A DNA stretch of 64,000 bases from Parapristionchus giblindavisi (taxonomy: Eukaryota > Nematoda > Chromadorea > Rhabditida > Diplogasteridae): positions 372,001 to 436,000 of the forward strand of contig CALSFV010000654.1 of the NCBI GenBank assembly GCA_943737045.1, written 5' to 3'. Both the position numbers and the translations under genes were made by a program. Shown one piece after another: positions 47,571-59,564 of the stretch. The notes beneath the pieces were generated by a model. That model was not told the origin of the DNA. It made no database searches and was given only the letters and a program-made list of their open reading frames with translations. Position 1 is the stretch's first letter, and each line of letters starts with the position of its first letter.

Positions 47571-48615
47571 ATGTTCCTATCTCTTCAATTATTCTTCATT
47601 CTTATTTCATTTACTTTTTCTGTTCCTATTCAAAGAGGAGTTTCCACTGAAGTGAGTCTATTGTGAATATTCAAAAAGCGAAACATTTGAATTGAATAAT
47701 AATCTTTTCAGTTACCGGGTATTCTATCAATAGGAGTATCTACAACATCTCCATTCATTGATTGGTTGGATGTCTATATCTCTGAATTATCTACGGTTTT
47801 GAATGTCAATTTAACGATTGTCAAGGACGATGAAGGAAACGGTTAATAATTATTTCATCGATTTAATATTCTAATGTTTATTTTGCAGATGAAATATTCA
47901 ATTGCATATCGAATATAACTGGTGCCTGCTCTTGTAATTGTAAGGAAAAAATTTCTAAAACCGTAAGTTGATCGGTTCTGTCAGAATTTTAAAAAAAGTT
48001 CAATTTTATGTAATCCAACACTGTATGTGAACTAATTGTAAGAAATGTCATAATGATACATTCTACCACTGGGCAGGGATTGATGAAAAGATGATGAAAT
48101 TGAGGGACATCTGTCATTTTCATATTCATCAAAGATTCTTTCAGGAGCTTTACGCAGGACAAAAGCGAACAATCATGGTTAATCTGAAAGTGGATACATC
48201 TCCATGTAATGGAACATGTTTCAATTCAATCAATGATATCTTTCCGTTTCTTCTTTCATCAAAACCATCTCTTCCTTCATTTAATAATATGACATATGAA
48301 ATTGCATCTCAAACTGTTCCTTCATACTCATATCAACTTGACGTTCTCATTACTATACTCATATTGGTTGCTGTATTTGTTTGTATAGTGTATTCGGTGA
48401 GTTTATTGAATGTTTCATTCAATAATCAATTGATTTTAGTGTTGGAAGGCGTTCAATACTATGAGTCAAACTCCAGTGTATACCAAGAATATGGATGGGA
48501 GTAAGTGATCTTTGGTCTTTACTCACTAATTTCATTCATTACAGAAGTTTGGACGACCAGTCAACCTCTTTTCCTAACTACAAAATATTTCAATGATGAA
48601 GATCTGAAAATGTAA
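47571..48615 (+). CDS. Type I membrane protein, 6 exons, 222 aa
   Basis: Not recognised. Exons 47571-47651, 47712-47841, 47889-47962, 48145-48396, 48440-48500, 48545-48615, in phase, ending TAA. Signal peptide at residues 1-19 (LQLFFILISFTFS). The ectodomain has a Cys cluster (NCISNITGACSCNCK) and a second Cys pair (PCNGTC), with several N-glycosylation sites (NLT, NIT, NMT). A transmembrane helix spans about residues 160-179, followed by a cytoplasmic tail of about 43 residues. It looks like a nematode-specific receptor or adhesion-type protein. No known domain was identified. Confidence 0.7.
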
Positions 48616-49239
48616 TAAAATTGAAATGCAATAAAATAAAATAAAAATTGATCATTTTGAATGAGAAATTTTCACTCATCTCTTGATTTCTTTTATTCTA
48701 TCTATTTGTTTTTTAATCAATTCTGATAAATGATGTAATTTATTTATTTATATTTTGTATCTGCTCACATTACTCTCTGAAATATACTAGTAACAAAAAT
48801 AATGTCGAACAAAAATCAACCTATTCATAATTGCACTCTAATTTATAAAAAAAAGTTGATATCATTATGCTCTACAAACAAATTAGTACATGAAATAACT
48901 AATAAAAAATAATTGGAGTAAAAAAGTGTAATAAAAAAAGAAATATTTTCGTTATTTAAATATAAAATCAGTTCACGATAATACAGAAGCACCGTATACA
49001 CATCACAATGTACCCAAGGGCTCGCATTTCTATCCTGTTTTGAGCTATTTCTAAGTCGATACTTGGTTGACTTCAAACTCTCTTCTCTGTTCTCTTCTTC
49101 CCATTGATGATGTACTCTTTCCAATCCTTCTTCGACTCAGCGCATTTGTCTATTGATCCCTTTGGAAACTTTCCTTAACTTTGGAAAGAACACGCGCTCT
49201 CGTTGATTTCGAGTTATTTCTGTTCATTCTTTTTAGTTG
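48616..49239. other. Intergenic
   Basis: About 620 bp, AT-rich, with a polyadenylation-like AATAAAATAAAAT cluster just after the stop. The frame at 48843-49124 (minus) is not supported. The promoter and outron of SAYSD1 lie at the end. Confidence 0.45.
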
Positions 49240-50871
49240 ATGGACAAGGCCAGAGCTGAGTTAGAGGCGTACAGACAGCGAAAGCGAATAGAAGATGAAG
49301 AACAAGCTGTTTTAAAGAAGCAATCCACTCCTGCTAAGGTTAAAGTAAGTGTTTCTTTCCTTCATTCAGTTATGCCACGCATCGAATGTTTCTCAATATC
49401 TTCATTAGTTTATGTAAGCATAGTTAACTTCATGGTTTAGCTTTTTTACTTCTTCAAATACAATTATTTATCTATGATTTATCTCCTTCATTTCAGCCAG
49501 TGAAACCGAGCAGACCATGGATCGCATACGCTTACCAGGTACTTGATATGCTCGACCCTTTGGATTGCTTTCCTCTTAGGTATGTATAGGTTCGACTCTT
49601 TTCATTTCTCATTCCCTGCACGTTTGGTACTCCAACGAAAAGTGTCATGAAGCAATAGATCGATAGGTTTCTGACTAGATATGGCATTTATTTAATTAAC
49701 AATAATAATACAATTATTTATTATTACAGAGCTTGGCGTTCCTCATATGACCGATGGCCATTGGTTACATTAGGATTGACCATCGCTCTCTATATATTAG
49801 GACAAATCTTCTTCATTTGGTCAGTTCATTATTGATTATCTATTAGTATTGAACGTTATGTATATGCACAAATGTGTACATATTTAGTATAAGATTGTCA
49901 AGTATCAGTCGAATTCACACTTTCCGAATGAATGAACATTGTATTCCTAATATGACTACTTTGCATTGACACCTCGATGATTTTATTTAGTCTAGCTAGT
50001 CATTGAACACTAATCCGACAGTTTTATCATACATTGAGGGAATTGACTATCGTGGTGATTTTAAATATAATTATAATATTATTGATTGATTGTAGGTGTG
50101 AGTTCGGTGCCGTCTTCTTCGTCTTTTCTTGTCTCACAGGAATCTGTCTTGGATTGGGTAGTAAGAGGGAAGGAGAAGTATCTGCATACTCTGTCAGATA
50201 TTATTTACTTATTTATTCATATTTTTATTTCCCATTATGGCTCATAGTTCATCTTTTGTTCCAATCATAGGTCGAAAAGCATGTTACAAAGTACTAACAA
50301 GCCTGACCGCATTTTGAGCCAAAATTTTACAATAATCGAAAAACCTGACCGCATTTTGAAAACCGATAACGTAGCTATTCGACCTATGGTTCCAATCGGA
50401 AGAAAGTAGTTCTTTTGTATATAATAATGGATGTGAAATGAAATTCTCTCTCGTTTACCTTCTCTTTTCTTTTTTCTATTCTTTAGTTTTCAACATGGAC
50501 GTAGTAATAATGGGCCCAATTATATTAATAAATAAATAGATGTACAAGTATAGGTTTGCATGCACTTTAATTGTAAATTTCTAAAAAAATATATAGTTTA
50601 GCTAATAATGTGCCCAAGATTAAAGTCTCATCAAGATTGTCCGGATGTTCATAAGTCAAATAGCTATGTTACTGATTTAATGCGGTCTTTTTCTTTAAAA
50701 AAATCCAAAGTGCAGTGAAACTTCATAGTTCGTAATGTACTAATCGACCTATGCGGATATTCTTGATATCATAATTATCGATTGTAGGTCTTCAATTCTC
50801 GATGTGAACGTCTCCTTGGATCGATGACTTCAGAACACTTCGAGAGGGATATGTTACATAGGAACAAGTAG
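49240..50871 (+). CDS. SAYSD1: SAYSvFN domain protein (SAYSD1 homologue), 5 exons, 152 aa
   Basis: Homologue of SAYSD1, an ER membrane protein reported to recognise UFMylated stalled ribosomes at translocons. Exons 49240-49344, 49497-49579, 49730-49819, 50096-50192, 50788-50871, all in phase. A charged coiled N-terminus (AELEAYRQRKRIEDEEQAVL) precedes two hydrophobic segments (about 70-90 and 93-111). The diagnostic SAYSVFN (residues 122-128) is split by the last intron, and the protein ends NSRCERLLGSM and a short basic tail. The length is typical. A TTTTTAG acceptor lies 3 nt before the ATG. The last intron contains a hAT-like MITE (50266-50388). Confidence 0.9.
50266..50388. mobile_element. 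123 bp hAT-like MITE in SAYSD1 intron 4
   Basis: Terminal inverted repeats CATAGGTCGAA / TTCGACCTATG, flanked by the perfect 8 bp direct repeat GTTCCAAT (50258-50265 and 50389-50396), the target-duplication size of hAT elements. The interior has two direct copies of CCTGACCGCATTTTGA. A related word CGACCTATGCGG occ­urs near 50745. Confidence 0.75.
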
Positions 50872-52992
50872 AATCATGATGATATCGATGATTACGGTAT
50901 GTACAATTAGAATAATGAACTTCATACCTTTTCATTTGCGATAATTGCTGTAATATAGAGCCACTGTTTTGTCTACTACGACTTGTTGGATTTGGGTTGC
51001 ACGAAGTATTGTATATCAACAATATTTGTCATTTGTTTATCAAGAGATAAAACTGAATTTTCGGTTTTTCGAAGATTCATTGTTTGACCATATCGATCTA
51101 TATCCGTTTATATGAGGGAATATCACGAGTGGAAGAGATTTCAATGGTTGAAGGAAGGGGGGGGGGGAATGGAGAGAGACTTGGCTTGACCTCTGAGCAA
51201 ATAGGGCAAGACGGGAACTTCTTTGATTTCTGGCCCACCCCCCTCGTTCACCCCCCCCTCCCCATTTCGATCTTTTCGATCGAATGGAGGGGTCGTCCTC
51301 CTCACAGGGAGGACGATGTCCACGGGGGCGAAATGCTCCCCGAGCTCTCCTCAAGATGACAGAGCTCTGGACTGAACCGAAGAAAAGGAATCGAATGCTT
51401 TTATTGGGGAATGGGGGTGATATGAAAATGAAATTGGATTAGGATGAGAGAGTATGGGAAAAGAGGAGGCAAAACTCTCATTTCATCATTCTATCAATCA
51501 TGATGCGGTTGGTTTTACCACAACCGAAAAAAGGGTAGGTTACTACGCGAAATGACTAATGAGTGGTGAGGAATGAGAAATGACTATAATTAATCTATAT
51601 TATGATCTGGGCCAGAAATCAAAGAAGACGAATGGAGAAGAAGTGTGGGAATTGATACTGATGAGAGAGATAGAGAAGGGTATCATATTTATATTATCAC
51701 TTGATTCCATTTCTAGTTCATTATCCCCATCATTGACCAGTTCATTTCGTGCTTCGAACCATTTATAAGGTTGTTGATCAGTTGAAGATATTTGATTGAT
51801 ATGCGCTCTTAATTAAAATTTAAAAAAATTGTAATTATTGAAAATGAATGCCATTGCATTCCATATTTTCCGAAATCATTTCAAGTTTGATCTCTATGCA
51901 CAATTAGTTGAATGGATTGGATTATATTATGATGATTGGGTGATTAGAGGAGAAGTTGTTACAATTGACATCAATCAGAGGGATAAATAACCTAGTTGGC
52001 CCTCCTTATCCCCCATCTCTATCTCTATCCCTATATCTCTCACATATCTCACCCATGTTTATATTGATGGGTAGAGGAGGGGATTCGCTTGGTTGGAGAA
52101 GGATTGTTTTGGTCCTCTTTTCCTCTCTGTGTCTGGGGTTAGACTGCCTGAAGGAACGCATCCTATCTATCTTTATCTCTGTCTCTTTCTAACTCTCTCC
52201 TTCTCCCCCTCTCTTTCTCCCTCTCCCTCTCCCTCTCCCTCTCCCTCTCCGTCTCCGTCTCCGTTTCCCTCTATCCAATTCGCTACCCCTCCTACTATAA
52301 TTGACTGTGTTTTTGGTTTGTTCGTTCGTCTTCTACTCATCCATCTGTAGTATTACCATAGTAGTTACTTCCATTGTGATCCAACTACTCCCTTCAGTTG
52401 TACCATCCTTGTGTGTACAACAATTTTCGAAAATATATAGACTGATCTTTCTCATAAAATTCTTTAAATTTTAGAAATTCACTAAAACATTTTAAAATGG
52501 CTCGAATTTATTTCGATTAAAAACTGGCAGCATAACAGCAAAAAGGTGAATGGACTTAATATTCAACAATAATTCAATAATTAAATCCAACCAGTGGAAT
52601 TGATGCGCAAGAAGAGAAGAACATTGAGATTATAGTATTTCAGAGTATTTATATCTTTTGTAAGATTGTTCCCAGATTCAGATTAGTCCATTCAAACGCC
52701 GAAAATTTCGCAATCTCTATTTCTTTTTTAGGACTTAGCTTCTAGTATAGTTGGTTGTGTATGTATGTGATGTATGTCCTTCAAGGAAATATTCTTGGAA
52801 TTATAAAATGTGACATCTTTTTGTCCGATATTGTAGTTTGTAAGTGTTAGATAACATATTCGCTGTTACTCTTTGTTCACACTTATTCCAATAGACTATC
52901 GGGGAATTGTGGGTAGTTTCAAATTTGATTTGATTGCTAACATTGAATTGATTTTATTTCCATGGTTCATGTTTATTTCGACCGTTATTATT
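50872..52992. other. No gene supported, about 2.1 kb
   Basis: Contains a G11 run (51157-51167), an exact 19 nt inverted repeat (51219-51237 against 51608-51626), a pyrimidine-rich tract (52000-52280) and a (CTCTCC)n array at about 52199-52270. The open frames in 51040-51360 are low-complexity on both strands. Confidence 0.4.
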
Positions 52993-54126
52993 ATATCACG
53001 CCTGTCACGAGAAAATCGAGCTGAGAATGGGAAAAAAGCGAAAATGGTGAAATGAGTTAATACCATTTTTGGACATCTCTTGGCATGCCCCACCAGCCCC
53101 CAAAGTCTCATTATGCAATTTTCATTTTGGGGCTCAATACACCGGTTCGGTAATGTGAATACCCAACTTTGAGCTTGAATTTCTCGTTTCAGGTGCGTTT
53201 TAGCGCAAATGTGTCTCAAGAGTGACCCACGCTATTTTTTCGAGCTCTATCGATCTAAACAAACCAGAGGTCATGAAAATGCTTCTGAACAGAGCTACAC
53301 TTCGGAGCAAATAACTCAAAAATTTAGGAAAAGGAGGTGTTCTTCTTCCAGTATGTTATTAAGTTTTCCATGCGCTTTCTAATGAGTGGTTTGCGAAAAA
53401 AATACGTTAATGCGTTCGTATGGTTCATCCCCTTGGAAATTTCCTGATGATTTGAAGTCGTTTTCGACCAACCACAATCTCTCGTTTTATACACTCTCTA
53501 GCCCATTCCTTTTCATTCCATTCCATTCCATTCTGCACCGCACGGTCTCGAGTGCGCGGTGCGGAATGAAACATATCGTTTTCTTCCTTTATTTCTTTCA
53601 CTATCCGGCGAGAGAGTGTGTGAAACGAGAGATTGTGGTTGGGCGAAAATGACTTCAAATCATCAGGAATTTTCCAAAGGGATGAACCATACGAACGCAT
53701 TAACGTATTTTTTTCGCAAGCCCCTCATTTGAAAGCGCATGAAAAACTTAATAACATACTGGAAGAAGAGCACCTCCTTTTCCTAAATTTTTGAGTTATT
53801 TGCTCCGAAGTGTAGCTCTGTTCAGAAGCATTTTCATGACCTCTGGTTTGTTTAGATCGATAGAGCTCGAAAAAATAGCGGGGGTCACTCTTGAGACACA
53901 TTTGCGCTAAAACGCACCTGAAACGAGAAATTCAAGCTCAAAGTTGGGTCTTCACATTACCGAACCGGTGTATTGAGCCCCAAAATGAAAATTGAATAAT
54001 GAGACTTTGGGGGTTGGTAGGACATGCCTAGAGATGACCAAAAATGGTCCTAACTCATTTCACCATTTTCGCTTTTTTCCCAAAAATGGTCAATTTAGCT
54101 CGATTCTCTCGTGACAGGCGTGATAT
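52993..54126. mobile_element. Fold-back / long-TIR MITE (about 1.13 kb)
   Basis: The two halves are inverted copies of about 0.5 kb. The tips are ATATCACGCCTGTCACGAGA at both ends. The middle is itself a hairpin around GCACCGCAC...GTGCGGTGC near 53540. No transposase frame. Unrelated in sequence to the 2.8 kb fold-back elements. No second copy is in the window. Confidence 0.85.
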
Positions 54127-54857
54127 CTAGAATGATTACATGACATTGGATGTTCACATGTGGTCTCCTCTATCCTATTCCATTGCCTTTTCATCTTCTT
54201 TCCTCTCATTTCTTCTTCTTCTTCTTCTTCTTCTTCTTCAATCATCTTCATCTACTTTTTGTGCACTGAGTTCGTGTCCTTCATCGATTCTTTCAATGTA
54301 TTCAATGAGGATCGAAGGATAGATGGTGAATGTATCAGAGAAATAGATTTTTTTTTAAAGTATGACAATATGGCTTTTATACATGGATGGGTCTTGGACT
54401 TGTTGATTGCGCGTTTCATTCTTGTATAGTAAAACTGTTAAATAGGAATGAATCGTTATGCTTTGATAGTCGATTTAAAGATTAATAAGTAGGATCAAGT
54501 GCAATGATGCTCATTTCAGGACGATATCAACTACTCTGTCTATCTACTTGCCATCAACTACCTCTACTCTATCATCTACTCTCGGTCTTTTCATAAGCCT
54601 TGTCTCTCTCTCTCCATCATCTATCTGTCAGGAGATGACCATCCATGTATCATGATGTAGTAAGTAGTTGTGGTCATTCACTTGGTATAAGTATATAGTG
54701 ATGGAAGGGAGATCCTAGAGAGAGAGAGAGAGTAGAGTATTCATGAACTATGTCTTTCTCTCGTCTCTCTTTAATTGTTCCTTCAGTCTTAGTCTCTTCT
54801 CTTCTTCTTCTATACATTGTTCAACTCTAATTTGCCCCTTGTTAGTCTTCTTCCTCC

Positions 54858-54889
<32 letters not shown>

Positions 54890-56240
54890 GTTGTGTCTTC
54901 TTCTTATTAAACGTATCCACTATAACCCCCGGAATTCCCTTCAAGATCCTCTTCCCCTCTCTCATCCATTCTTTTGTTCCATTCATAGTGTTATCCCTCC
55001 CTCTCCTTCTCTCCCTCTCCTTCTCTCTCCCTCTCTCTCTCCCTCTCCCTCTTATTCATCATAGTAATAATGTGTATATACGTGTGCAGTTGTGGTAGTA
55101 GAGTATTGTTAATATGCTTATAATGTGACATGTAGTAGTTGTACTGCGCAGTTCTTTCATATCTATATATCTATTCTTATATATGTATTTATATCGAATG
55201 GGAGATTATGTATAATATATAGAGATAGATACATTAATCGGATTATTGATTGATGTTTTGTAAGTGCCTTTTTGATGTGGGTCTTGCCTATGTTCGTGTA
55301 TCGTGTGTTTGCATGTATGTACTCGAGATATTGATTGGTTCTTGTCGAGTTATTGATTGATTTGTGATCCTGTGATTATGGTGATAAATACGGTTTATTG
55401 ATTGATTGACGATGTTGTGATATGATTTCGTTGTCTAGTGGTTAGTTGGCCACTTATTGTATCTTTATCGATTGAACGACAATATGATTACGGTACTTGT
55501 GGGATTATTGATTGGTTCCGAATAGTTGAGACACTAAACTAATCCCTATTGGAAGATGGAAAAGTTGGTCCCACAAAGGGATTAACTTGACTTCTTTTGC
55601 CTTCTGTCTTTATTTACTTCTTCGTCGTCTTCTTAGTCTATTGAAGATCTCTTTTGTTTTCTCAAATCTATTGATTTATTCATCAACTTCATTCATTCAT
55701 TCACTATTATATCTATATCACATACACCATTCTTACACACTCGAAAGTTATTGTCCTTTTTGTCGGCTCTTTCCACTACTCATAATAGTATTCTATGTAT
55801 GTCTTTCTATGTCTCTCTCTTCACTTCCTTCCTTCTGTCAGTCTTTTGTCATATTGAAATCTCCTCCCGAATGATTGACTTTGAAATAGAATAAGAAATG
55901 AATATCATGGTTGTTGTTGTAACTTCTTCCTTTTCCTTCCATATCACGCTTATCTTTCTCTATTCTATTCTTTTCTTCCAATTCAATCTCTGTCCAGGGG
56001 AGTAATGACGTCTAGTTTTGGGTATTTTACTCACATAGTTTAATGTATAGAACACCTTCTTATGTTCTCTTTCTAATCATCTTCCAGTACTTTATTTATG
56101 CTTTGTGATAATACCAATGGAAATCAAATCGGTATTTAAATGGTTGATATCCCCTTTGATTCGATTCCGAAACGGGAATTCACCGGGTGTTATAGACTGA
56201 CATGAGTGTTATTTTGTTCAATATATATTCTATTTCAGAT
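54127..56240. other. No gene supported, about 2.1 kb
   Basis: Pyrimidine-rich (CTT)n and (CTCTCC) stretches at 54190-54260 and 54840-55050, interspersed with TATA-rich sequence. Open frames here are low-complexity. The 3' end must hold the promoter of the gene at 56241. Confidence 0.4.
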
Positions 56241-58541
56241 ATGTCAATGACTCACAATGATGAGGATGGAGGAGATCCATGGGATTCATCTACATGGCAG
56301 GGATCATTGATCACTACTATTGATCCGGTAAGGAATATCAGGGAATACGGTAGAATGGTTTATTGATTGATTTATTGATGGATTTAATACTGATTTGTAT
56401 GATTCAAATGTGCTCTCTTGAAGGTTATGGTATCAACAATGTAGATCTTGATTAGTGGTTGGTATAATGATTCGGCCTGCAGTATCCAATGTAGAAGTAT
56501 TGATTGGTGGTTGATAGATGACTCGTCCTACAGTATCCAATATTGATTTTTTGATTGGTTGTTGATAGATGACTCGTCCTACAGTATCCAATATTGATTT
56601 TTTGATTGGTGGTTGATAGATGACTCGTCCTACAGTATCCAATATTGATTTATTAATTGCAGAGATTGTTAAGGAAGTCAGTGGACAGTGGATGTTCAAT
56701 GAGTGATGAGAATTCCTTCTGGAGACGTCGACGTCGAGGACGAACTGATAGAAGACGTGTAAGGGCACAGAAACGAAGAAGACAGAAGGAATACGATGAG
56801 ATATATGGAAGTGAGTGATTGTTAAATGACTTTGTTATTAAACAAATAACATTATTATTAGATTATTATGGAGGCTACATTATTGTTGTAGCTGACTGTC
56901 GATGTTCTTATCATTTGTTGTAAACACTAATCTCACTGGTCAATCACTTCTTTTCATTCGTATAGAAAATGTATTTTTTTATAATTGCAGTAAATTCTTC
57001 GATTATTCAGTCATCCATTACCGTCTTTATTTACACAATTGATAATACCCACTTGTAAATTTTCGAAATTTTGACATTATGCAAAATTTGTTGAAAATTT
57101 GGATATTTTCAGAATGGAATCCGACGAGTTTCGACCACGTATATCCTGATGTCCCTGGTCATACGAACTATGATCAGAGAATACTCAAGATGGGAGTACT
57201 CGATAAATGGTCAATATTTTGCTTATCATTATTCGGTTACTGATAGAGAGGGTGAAGAGGGGGGGGGGGGGGGGAGTCAATGATGTCGGAAAAAAACCCT
57301 GATAACGGCTATTAATGTGTACGGTATTAGCGTACTTGTAAAATGTAAGACCGAGCGAAAAAGAGTTCGAAATATGTTTTTTTGCGAATGAATCGGTGTA
57401 GTAAGAGAGAATAACTGTAATACTTCTCGTTGTTCATCATCATGATTATAGGAAGGTATCCTTCTGGTTGGTATCGTTCCTTCATGATGATATTGATCAC
57501 AAATTGTTTGTGTTCGATAAGACTCGTGAGGTCTATTGGCCAGCGCCACAAATGGGTAGGCTGATTAAACCATTATATTATATAATATTCATGATCCATT
57601 CTTGAACATACAACGAAATAGAAAAATGAAAATTTTATTTTATTTTACTGTGATAATCTTATACATGATTTTGGCAATACCGTATATGTTTTTCGTTAGG
57701 AAAAAATTTGCTGAATGTGATCTTTGATCTTTTGCAGAGAAACGTTCTCGTCGTGACGAGTTACACATAATGCCTGATGCTCGTCGGGCTCAAAGTGTTG
57801 GAGTCAATGATAGGAAAAAGTGAGTGTTCATTTTTCTTCTTTTAGTCTTTCATAACATCATTCTTGTATAGTCTGATTAAACGGTTTATTTTTGCAGTCT
57901 TGCTGGAAAATAAATGACTGTTTATTTTCCCTCAAAAGTTTAAACACTGTTTTCTCGCCTCCCATCGTCATCAGTAGCTGATCTTTAATCTTTGATCTTT
58001 CTATCTCCCAACTCTTTCCTTCTCAGAATGGTTTCCCTCGACAATACTCAAATGACGGTTAGTCATCTTCGTCGTACCAAAAGTGTTGGCAGTATTCACA
58101 ATGAAAGTGAGAGGTACGGTATCAATCGATAATTATCTCGAATTATTGATTAGGGTCGCGTTCTCATGTGCCTGGTTTCTTCAAAACTTGTGCTACGATG
58201 ATTTCAACGTAGTGTTATAAACTATTAGTTGTCTATTAATTGTCTTATTTGATATGGATTGATTCAGATGGTGTATTCGTGATGAAGATGTGGCTGTTGA
58301 AGAGGCCGATATCGATTTCTACATTCGAATCATGGAATGTGAACGACAGGTATGATCATTTAAATGGACCATACGAAACATGAGATTCATCCTGTGATAT
58401 TTATGTTTCAACTACTTCATATCATTCTAAAGGATGAATCTAATTAATGAACGTCTTCTCTAACATTTAATTAAATGAATAAATCTCTAATTACAGGATG
58501 ACCTTGACATTGACGGCATCAACTTCTACTATACCTTTTAA
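56241..58541 (+). CDS. Unknown basic/acidic protein, 8 exons, 243 aa
   Basis: Not recognised. Exons 56241-56327, 56663-56810, 57113-57209, 57452-57555, 57738-57819, 58027-58113, 58268-58349, 58497-58541, all in phase. Acidic N-terminus (HNDEDGGDPWDSSTW), then a strongly basic block (FWRRRRRGRTDRRR, residues about 49-62) that could be a nuclear-localisation or nucleic-acid-binding stretch. A central part is rich in Trp and Tyr (SFWLVSFLHDDID, EVYWPAPQ). The C-terminus is acidic (DEDVAVEEADIDF), ending FYYTF. Soluble by appearance. A TTTCAG acceptor lies 2 nt before the ATG. Intron 1 ends with a 51 bp minisatellite. Confidence 0.72.
56451..56655. repeat. 51 bp minisatellite, about 4 units, in intron 1
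   Basis: Units start GATTGGTGGTTGATAGATGA at 56502, 56553 (one change) and 56604, with a more diverged unit before them. The last unit runs into the intron's 3' splice site at 56662. The period is a multiple of three, so the minus strand shows a repeated open frame, which is not a gene. Confidence 0.9.
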
Positions 58542-59564
58542 TCCATTTCAAGATAAATGTTTCATTTTTCATTTTTGATTTTTGATCCCTACTTCCCGTA
58601 TTACTTTTCGTTTCGTATTAAATGAGAAAGGTTGATAGAATGTATATTAGAGTATGAATGATCTTTGATCTTTTCACCCCTTTCTTATCTTCACTTCTTT
58701 TGCGATATAGAATCTTCCTGTAGTTACTTCGTAGTTTATTCGTAGAATGATAGATATACACAATATTTCATAGTAATTTGCATAATCATTGTATTATTCG
58801 AGTCTTATCAAGATCTCTAATCTTTGATCTTTCATCTCTACCTGTTTATCCTTTATATCTAGTATGTGTATGCCTATTTTTTGTTGTTGTGTTTATTGTT
58901 TTTTTTTTTTTCTAGCTAAATCTTGCAATTATTGTAAGTATAAAGTATGTTTTGTTTATATGTTTGTTTGTATGTGAAATGAACTCCGTTGATTAATCGG
59001 TGACACATATCTTCTTATCTCTCTTATCACTATCCCACCCTCAATACTCTTATTTCTCTTCTTGTGTGCTTTTCCTCATCCTTTTGTATATTTGCATTTG
59101 AGATGAGCAATAGGGGAAGATGATTAACGTTATCGATAGAGGTTTCATATTCCATATCCATTATGGTGCTTCCGTTCTTTTGATCTGGCTATTCGATGTT
59201 TCATTAACCCTATTCACTCTTCGATGATATAGTTAATTCAATTTATATTGTACTTTCCTTTTTTGCGTTTAGTTAACACGTATGATATCCGTAGTTGCGA
59301 TATAACCATTTAAACATTACTACATTGATCATTTCATTTATTCGTTCACTCTTCTTCATTGTCCTATCTTTTCTCATCTCGTTCCTTCTATGTATTCCGT
59401 CCGATTCATGCATTCACACTTCAGATCCTCTATATGGTAGTGCAAAGCACACAATAGGATCGTATTGAGAGATATCGAGTGATCAGATCACCCATACATA
59501 AGGGAATAAGAGAGATCGATACGAGTTTGTTATCATCTATTCCATTGATAAGAAAGATAAGCCA
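58542..59564. other. Intergenic
   Basis: About 1 kb between two plus-strand genes. AT/pyrimidine-rich with several TTTGATC heptamers (58660, 58820). No gene seen. Holds the HEATR5 promoter. Confidence 0.45.

Noticed and set aside
51040..51359. Overlapping frames on both strands near a G11 run
   Set aside because: Gly/Pro/Arg low-complexity on both strands, without start context or homology.
56433..56768. Minus-strand frame with ILDTVGRVIYQ repeats
   Set aside because: Created by an intronic 51 bp minisatellite whose period is divisible by three.
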